From positions 905,501 through 969,500 of the forward strand of contig CAJHZI010000642.1 of assembly GCA_905160935.1 (NCBI GenBank): DNA of 64,000 nucleotides. The letters are read 5' to 3'. The DNA is from Enchytraeus crypticus (taxonomy: Eukaryota; Annelida; Clitellata; Enchytraeida; Enchytraeidae). Positions 14,301 through 20,300 of this stretch are shown here, piece after piece (position 1 is the first letter of the stretch; every line of letters begins with the position of its first letter). The notes under the pieces were generated by a model. The model worked only from the letters and a program-made list of their open reading frames with translations, was not told the origin of the DNA and did not search any database. The position numbers and the translations under genes are program-made.

Positions 14301-17300
14301 TGCTTGGTTACTGCATATGTCTCAGTAGCTTCGAGACTTAATTCAGTCAATCAATCAATCACGGTTTAAATTTCGACTACACGTCAGACTAACTAGACTC
14401 GTGTTACAGGCCATTCTGGTGCAATGTATCATATCATATATCACTGCTGACAGCTACGAATATAATATCGAGGCTAAATCAATATAAATAAGCTTAAGAA
14501 ACCGAACACGTTAACTAAATGTAATAAAGCTAAAGGTTGCTCGTTACATATTTTTGTAAGTTACATAAACATAAACATTACACAGTTGAGTTAATTGTGG
14601 CTTGAGCTTCACTAACAGTGAATCTCCTGTTTAACTTTACATTGTAAATTAGCCAAACTGTACTTCTTGTGATCCTCATCATCATCTTCCCTTTAATCCC
14701 AGTTTAACTAGAATCGGGATATGAATAGATCTTCTCCAGTCCTGTCTGTCCCACACCCTATCACCAGTCAATACCTTATATTACATCACTTAATCACTTA
14801 GTCATCGCATCCCACGTCAGTTGTGGTCGACCTCTCTCTAACTTAACCTTCGTCTCATCTTTCCAAACTCTATTCGCTACATCCTCCTCTGCCTTTCTCA
14901 ATATATGACCATACAATCTCGACCGAGCCAACAAATCCCTAGTCCCCTCAACACTCAAATTCATTCTAAAATTTTCATTTTCCATTCTAGCCTTCCTAGT
15001 TTTACCACACATTAATTCAAGTCACTTCAAGATCTGTCATTTAAAACTTAGCGACGTTGCCTTTAGCCTCTAATCACTACGCTACTGAGGCATTGTAATA
15101 GTACTGTATATGTATAGTGTCATAAAATGGAAGCAGTAAAAGTACTAACACTGTATACCGTTGTGTACTTGTTTAGACTGTGCATAACAATGTTACGACT
15201 TCTCAACTACGACTCAGACAACGAATCTCTGTTTGCAATGTTTGATGGAGGTCACAACAGCGAGGTACCTAAGCGTTTGGCTAAGTCATTGCCTGACTTA
15301 CTGAGGGTTGAGATGTCGAGAAATCCCAACTCTCCTTCCAACTACATGAAGTACACGATGCTCGCAGCCCACAGGTTTCTAATTCAAATATCTCTTGCAT
15401 AAATTAGATAAAGAATTCACTTTCTAAAAAGAAAGAAACTTTCACTTTTTTAAAGAAACTTATTTGGTATGTAGAGGAATTTCAACCTGCAGTCCATAAC
15501 TTAATTACATAACATAACGGTACACTGGGTCAGGAAGCACATATGCTTGTTTAAGACCCATTTCCTCCTTTCTCTCCATGATTGATTGATTGATTGATGA
15601 GGCGATTGGTTGATTGATTAAGGCATTGGTACTGATTTATCGTTATTTTAGAAGCCTTGGTGCTACGGGACAGAAGCTAGGTGCCTCCGCAGTGGTTTGT
15701 CACATCCGCAGAAAACCTCGAGGTGATGGTAACACGGCTGCACGACCTGGCACCTCTGGTTTATATCAGCTCAACGAGTTCACGCTGGATATCTCCAATG
15801 TTGGGGACGTAGAGGCGGTACTGTGTCGAAAGGGGGAGGCACTGCTACTCACTAGGAAGTTTGTCACCACGTATGACATAGAGGAATGCCAGCGGGTCCA
15901 CAAAGCCGATGGTATTATCACAGAGGTAGAATACTTGGTTTTTTGACTCGTTCGATTTTTACATGTGTATTTTCATAACGATTTCTTAGGCCGATGCCTA
16001 GTTGATTTGCTATTGCATTGGTCAAATATAGCGCAAATCTCAGTGTACATTTCATCAAACAGTATTACATGCATGTCGAGATACAATTCACACTCTGTCA
16101 TTTAATCATAATCATATGCTGAGATCATAGTTTTTATACAGACTTGGAATTGATAAATGAGCATCATACGCCATAGTCACATGTCGTGTCACCAAACCAC
16201 TGTGCCATACATGAGTAATTCTTACAGATTTACTGTTTTTATACAAGTCTTCAGGTGAAACGAAAAATCTTGATATCAATGATTATGGATATTGTGATTA
16301 AGCTATTGAGATTAAGGTATTAAGTTATTAAGTTTAAGGGTATTGTATTTCGCTGGGTTCCGTTGTTGTAATTGCAGTTGTGTTTAGAAGATTACTTTTT
16401 ACCTAAAGATATCCATTTTCTACTCTAATTCCTTGAAAAACGACGATTCTGTAATTGTCTTTGTTGTTATAGGAAGGATACTATTGATCAGGTAACAGAC
16501 TAATGTTTAAAATGTGAAACAGTCATAAATAGTAAGACATAAAACATAAAACATTATAGAACCGCGTGAAAATATTTTAAAATATTTTTAAATGTTTGAA
16601 ACTTTTACTTGATCCTATCCCTAATTCCAACCGTATTCCTACCCCACACCCTATCCAGGACGGGACAAGGTCGTACCTATATTACTTAATACCTGCTTAT
16701 GAATATATTTCAGCAAAATAAAAATTAAGAAGTGAAAAATCATCAATTTGACATGGAAACAGTTCTTTATTAAATTGTTTCTGCTGACTAATGACAGTAA
16801 TGATTCGCGTTGTTACTTCTTGTGTCAGTTTTCCTCCATCCTCATATTGCTATCATGTCTTCATGCTCATATTACTGTAAAGCTGGTAAAGCTAAGGTTA
16901 ACGTGTCAGTTTCCTCACTCGAACGATGTCAGCAGTGACGTTAGAGCCCAGGATTTGATCCCTGCACATACTGATCCGCGGTCGAGTATCTTACCGACAT
17001 AGAGTACTATCATGGATGACGACAGTACTTTAGTTTACTTATGTAGGATGGTAAAGTTAACGGCGTGACTCGCTGCACTCGTCAGCTCGGCTCGGCATTC
17101 CTCTACCCACGAGTCGTCCCTGACCCGTTCGTTGCGAGCGTTCCCCTGCGCAACGAGGACGAGTTCATCGTCATCGGCAACTCAGGCTTGTGGGAGTACG
17201 TGGGCTACGAGGAGTCAGTGGAGGAGATATATGAGATAGGACAGGTAGGGGAATAATTAAAATCAATAATAAATTAATATTAAGTCAAATTAGGATTGTG

Positions 17301-20300
17301 AAGTATGAGGAGTCCGTCGAGTAGATATACGAGATAGGACAGGTGGGGATTAAATTATATCAACCAATCAATCTCAATTATCAGTTAAATTAGGATTGCG
17401 AATCATGGGGAGTCCTTAGAGGAAATATTGAAGGTACGATAAACATTTAATGGATTGTATCAATTAATCTATTAATTAGATCATTATAAATATAATCAAT
17501 CAATCCGATCATTTGCATCAGTGATATCATGTGATATCAGTGATATCAGTGCATATCGTCTTACGCTAAGAATCCCTACTTGGTCATTTCTCAGTATAAT
17601 TCAGTTGAGTTAGTTAAAACCGGATTTAATAACTATTCCGAGCCTAAATTGAACCTCCATTCAAAACTGAGCTTTCAGCTTATATGGGCCTCTAAAAGAA
17701 TACGTTATGAGCCTGCAAAATTTAACATAGCCTCCTATGGAACTTTGACCCAGTTTGTCATCATCACTAATCGTCAGTCACTATGAGAGTTCTGTCTACT
17801 TCGTTGTTTTTTATTATTATTTGTTATTCAGTATAGTTACTTACATAATATATCGCATGTGATACACAGGTTCCTTTCTTGGTTTCTGATTTCGTAGTTT
17901 TCGTTATTTCCTCTTTTCCCCTCCCTGGGGAGGGAATTGATATTGCAGCTTGTGGTGGTGTGTTGTTTCAGCTTGTGGTGGTTTGATATTGCAGCTTGTG
18001 GTTGTTTGATATTGCAACTTGTGGTGGTTTGATATTGCAGCTTGTGGTGGTTTGATATTGCAGCTTGTGGTTGTTTGATATTGCAACTTGTGGTGGTTTG
18101 ATATTGCAACTTGTGGTGGTTTGATATTGCAGCTTGTAGTTGTTTGATATTGTAGCTTGTGGTTGTTTGATATTGCAGCTTGTGGTTGTTTGATATTGCA
18201 GCTTGTGGTTGTTTGATATTGCAGCTTGTGGTTGTTTGATATTGCAGCCAGTGGTAGCGGCTAAGCACCTGCTGGACCTGGCCCAGGGCTACGGGTCACG
18301 TGAGAACATCGCCGTGATGGTCATCAGACTCAACACTGACCTCGGTCCGTCACTGGCGAGGCTGCGTCCACCCAACCGTGAGATGTCCATCGACGACATC
18401 GAGGCGGCACGGGAACACGAGGCAGCTAGACAGCGGCGCCTGGCAGCTGATGTAGCTGCAGGCAAGCAGACAGCTGTGGTGGAGCGACGAGCCAGCAAAC
18501 CGATTATCACCCGGGTAGCTGCTGTGAGTTCTCCAGCAACGTCTCTGCCGCCGCAGGTGGCTAAGAACGGCGGTGATAAGAAGGATGATGTGGTTGCGTC
18601 TGAACAACTGCGCGCTAGTCTTATTAGAATCGAAGGCGGAAGGATGGTGCAGGAGAAGAATTTTGACGAAGTTGGATCTGGTAGAGAGGAAACGAACTTC
18701 GGAAGGGAACAGAGCGTGGATGATTCTGAAGAAGGAAGCATTTCTACGAGATCTAAGGATGACAATGATGATGATAGTATTTTTGACAGAGATGATGTGG
18801 ATACAGCTGGAGAGCCGAGTCATTTTATTGCTACCGCGATTAACGTGGAAAAGATGAGCAGCTCAAGTGGCAAGCGTTCCGCTCTGACTGGAAACACAAA
18901 GCCTAGTGGTCAGGGCTCAGTGTCCAGTGGAACAAAGGAAGATTTGGCCAAACGACCTTCAGGCAGTCAATCATCAGGTGGGACAAGACAACCGAGGTTC
19001 CTGAAGAAGAGCGAGACGGAGGCGTCGATCTTTGCTAACACCGTTCCGATTCATTCCGATGATATCCCGTTAAATAAAAAGTCTGCGTCTTCTCTTGTAG
19101 ACAGTGAGAGAAATGCTCGTGTTTCGATTCCAAATGAGGAATCTGACACTGGCAGTTTTAAAGATTCTGTTGAATTACTTCAAAGGCAACATGATTTGGT
19201 GTCAGTTTCTCTAACTCCAGTCGACGTTAGTCTTAACAAGTATGCGCCCAGTCATGGCGCAGGAACGAATGCACTGATGCCTTCGGAAGCGAGACAAGAG
19301 TTTGGAAAGCCGGCTATCGGTACAAATTTATCTCCCAAAGTTGAGGTCGGTGATATTAAAACATCAACTACTCGAACGTATGTACTACCTCAGACTGTTG
19401 TCAATCGTGGTACAGAAAAGCCAACCGTTGCAATTAAGACAACCAGACCTTACACTAAAGTATCTAGCGGGCAACCTTCTGTTGGGGTCACTACTGGTCA
19501 AGTCAATTTGCCGAACACACAGAGCTACAAGAACTCAGAAGTGTCAGAGTCAGACATACAGAAAGCAGGCAATCAAACTATGACGACATTTGGAGATCCT
19601 GGAAAGCGTTCAGACAGACTATCGGTGGTATCGACGTCAGGAGCAGAACTGAGACTGAGAGAACCGAGTGCTTCCGGCAGAATCACTTCAAAATCCGCCA
19701 ACAGATCTGCCAGAAATTCTATCTCTGATGCCATTGCGTTGTTCGAAAACATGGGAGTGACTTCCCAGCAAGACAACAGTTCATCAGGGAGCAGTTCTCC
19801 AGCCGTTCAGCATAAAAACACTTCCAGAGGTGAAGTTGTCACTTCCTTATCCAGACAGCGGTATCGATCTGGATCTGGGCTTCCCTTAAGTCTTGCTCCA
19901 GAAGTGAAATCCTCTCCTTCGGCTTTCTCGATAAATTCTGGCGGCTCTACGTCATCAGCATTCTCGTTCAGCTCGGACCCGCTCAGTCCTGGTATCGATG
20001 ATTCGTATCAACGGGCTGGAAGTTCTAGCAGCAAACCAGTTATTTCCAGTTCTGTGACGAGTGCAAACTGCACTGGAGATAGAGTCCTGATTCCTGCTAA
20101 TCCTAGATCCAGAGATAAATCTCCTCAAGTCCTATATCGTGAACCCGGTGTCATAGGCGGTCCAATGAAGACCAGTACAGTCGGCAGAGCTGCGGGCATG
20201 AGATTAACTGCGGAATTTAATTCTAGTAACAGGTTTGTATCTGAAGCAAATGGCGGATCAAATCAACCTGTGCAATCAGCTAGGGACAGATCTCCTGTTC

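Noticed and set aside
18203..18247. Coding start 45 bp before exon 17
   Set aside because: The frame there comes from the minisatellite. Exon 16 joins in phase at 18248, and the family alignment starts with PVVAAKHL.
17837..18268. 143-codon minus-strand frame rich in Gln, Asn, Ile and Thr
   Set aside because: It is the antisense of the 23-bp splice-acceptor minisatellite and has no independent support.
18289..18823. Minus-strand frames of about 157 codons
   Set aside because: They are shadows of PHLPP exon 17, whose plus-strand frame matches the family.
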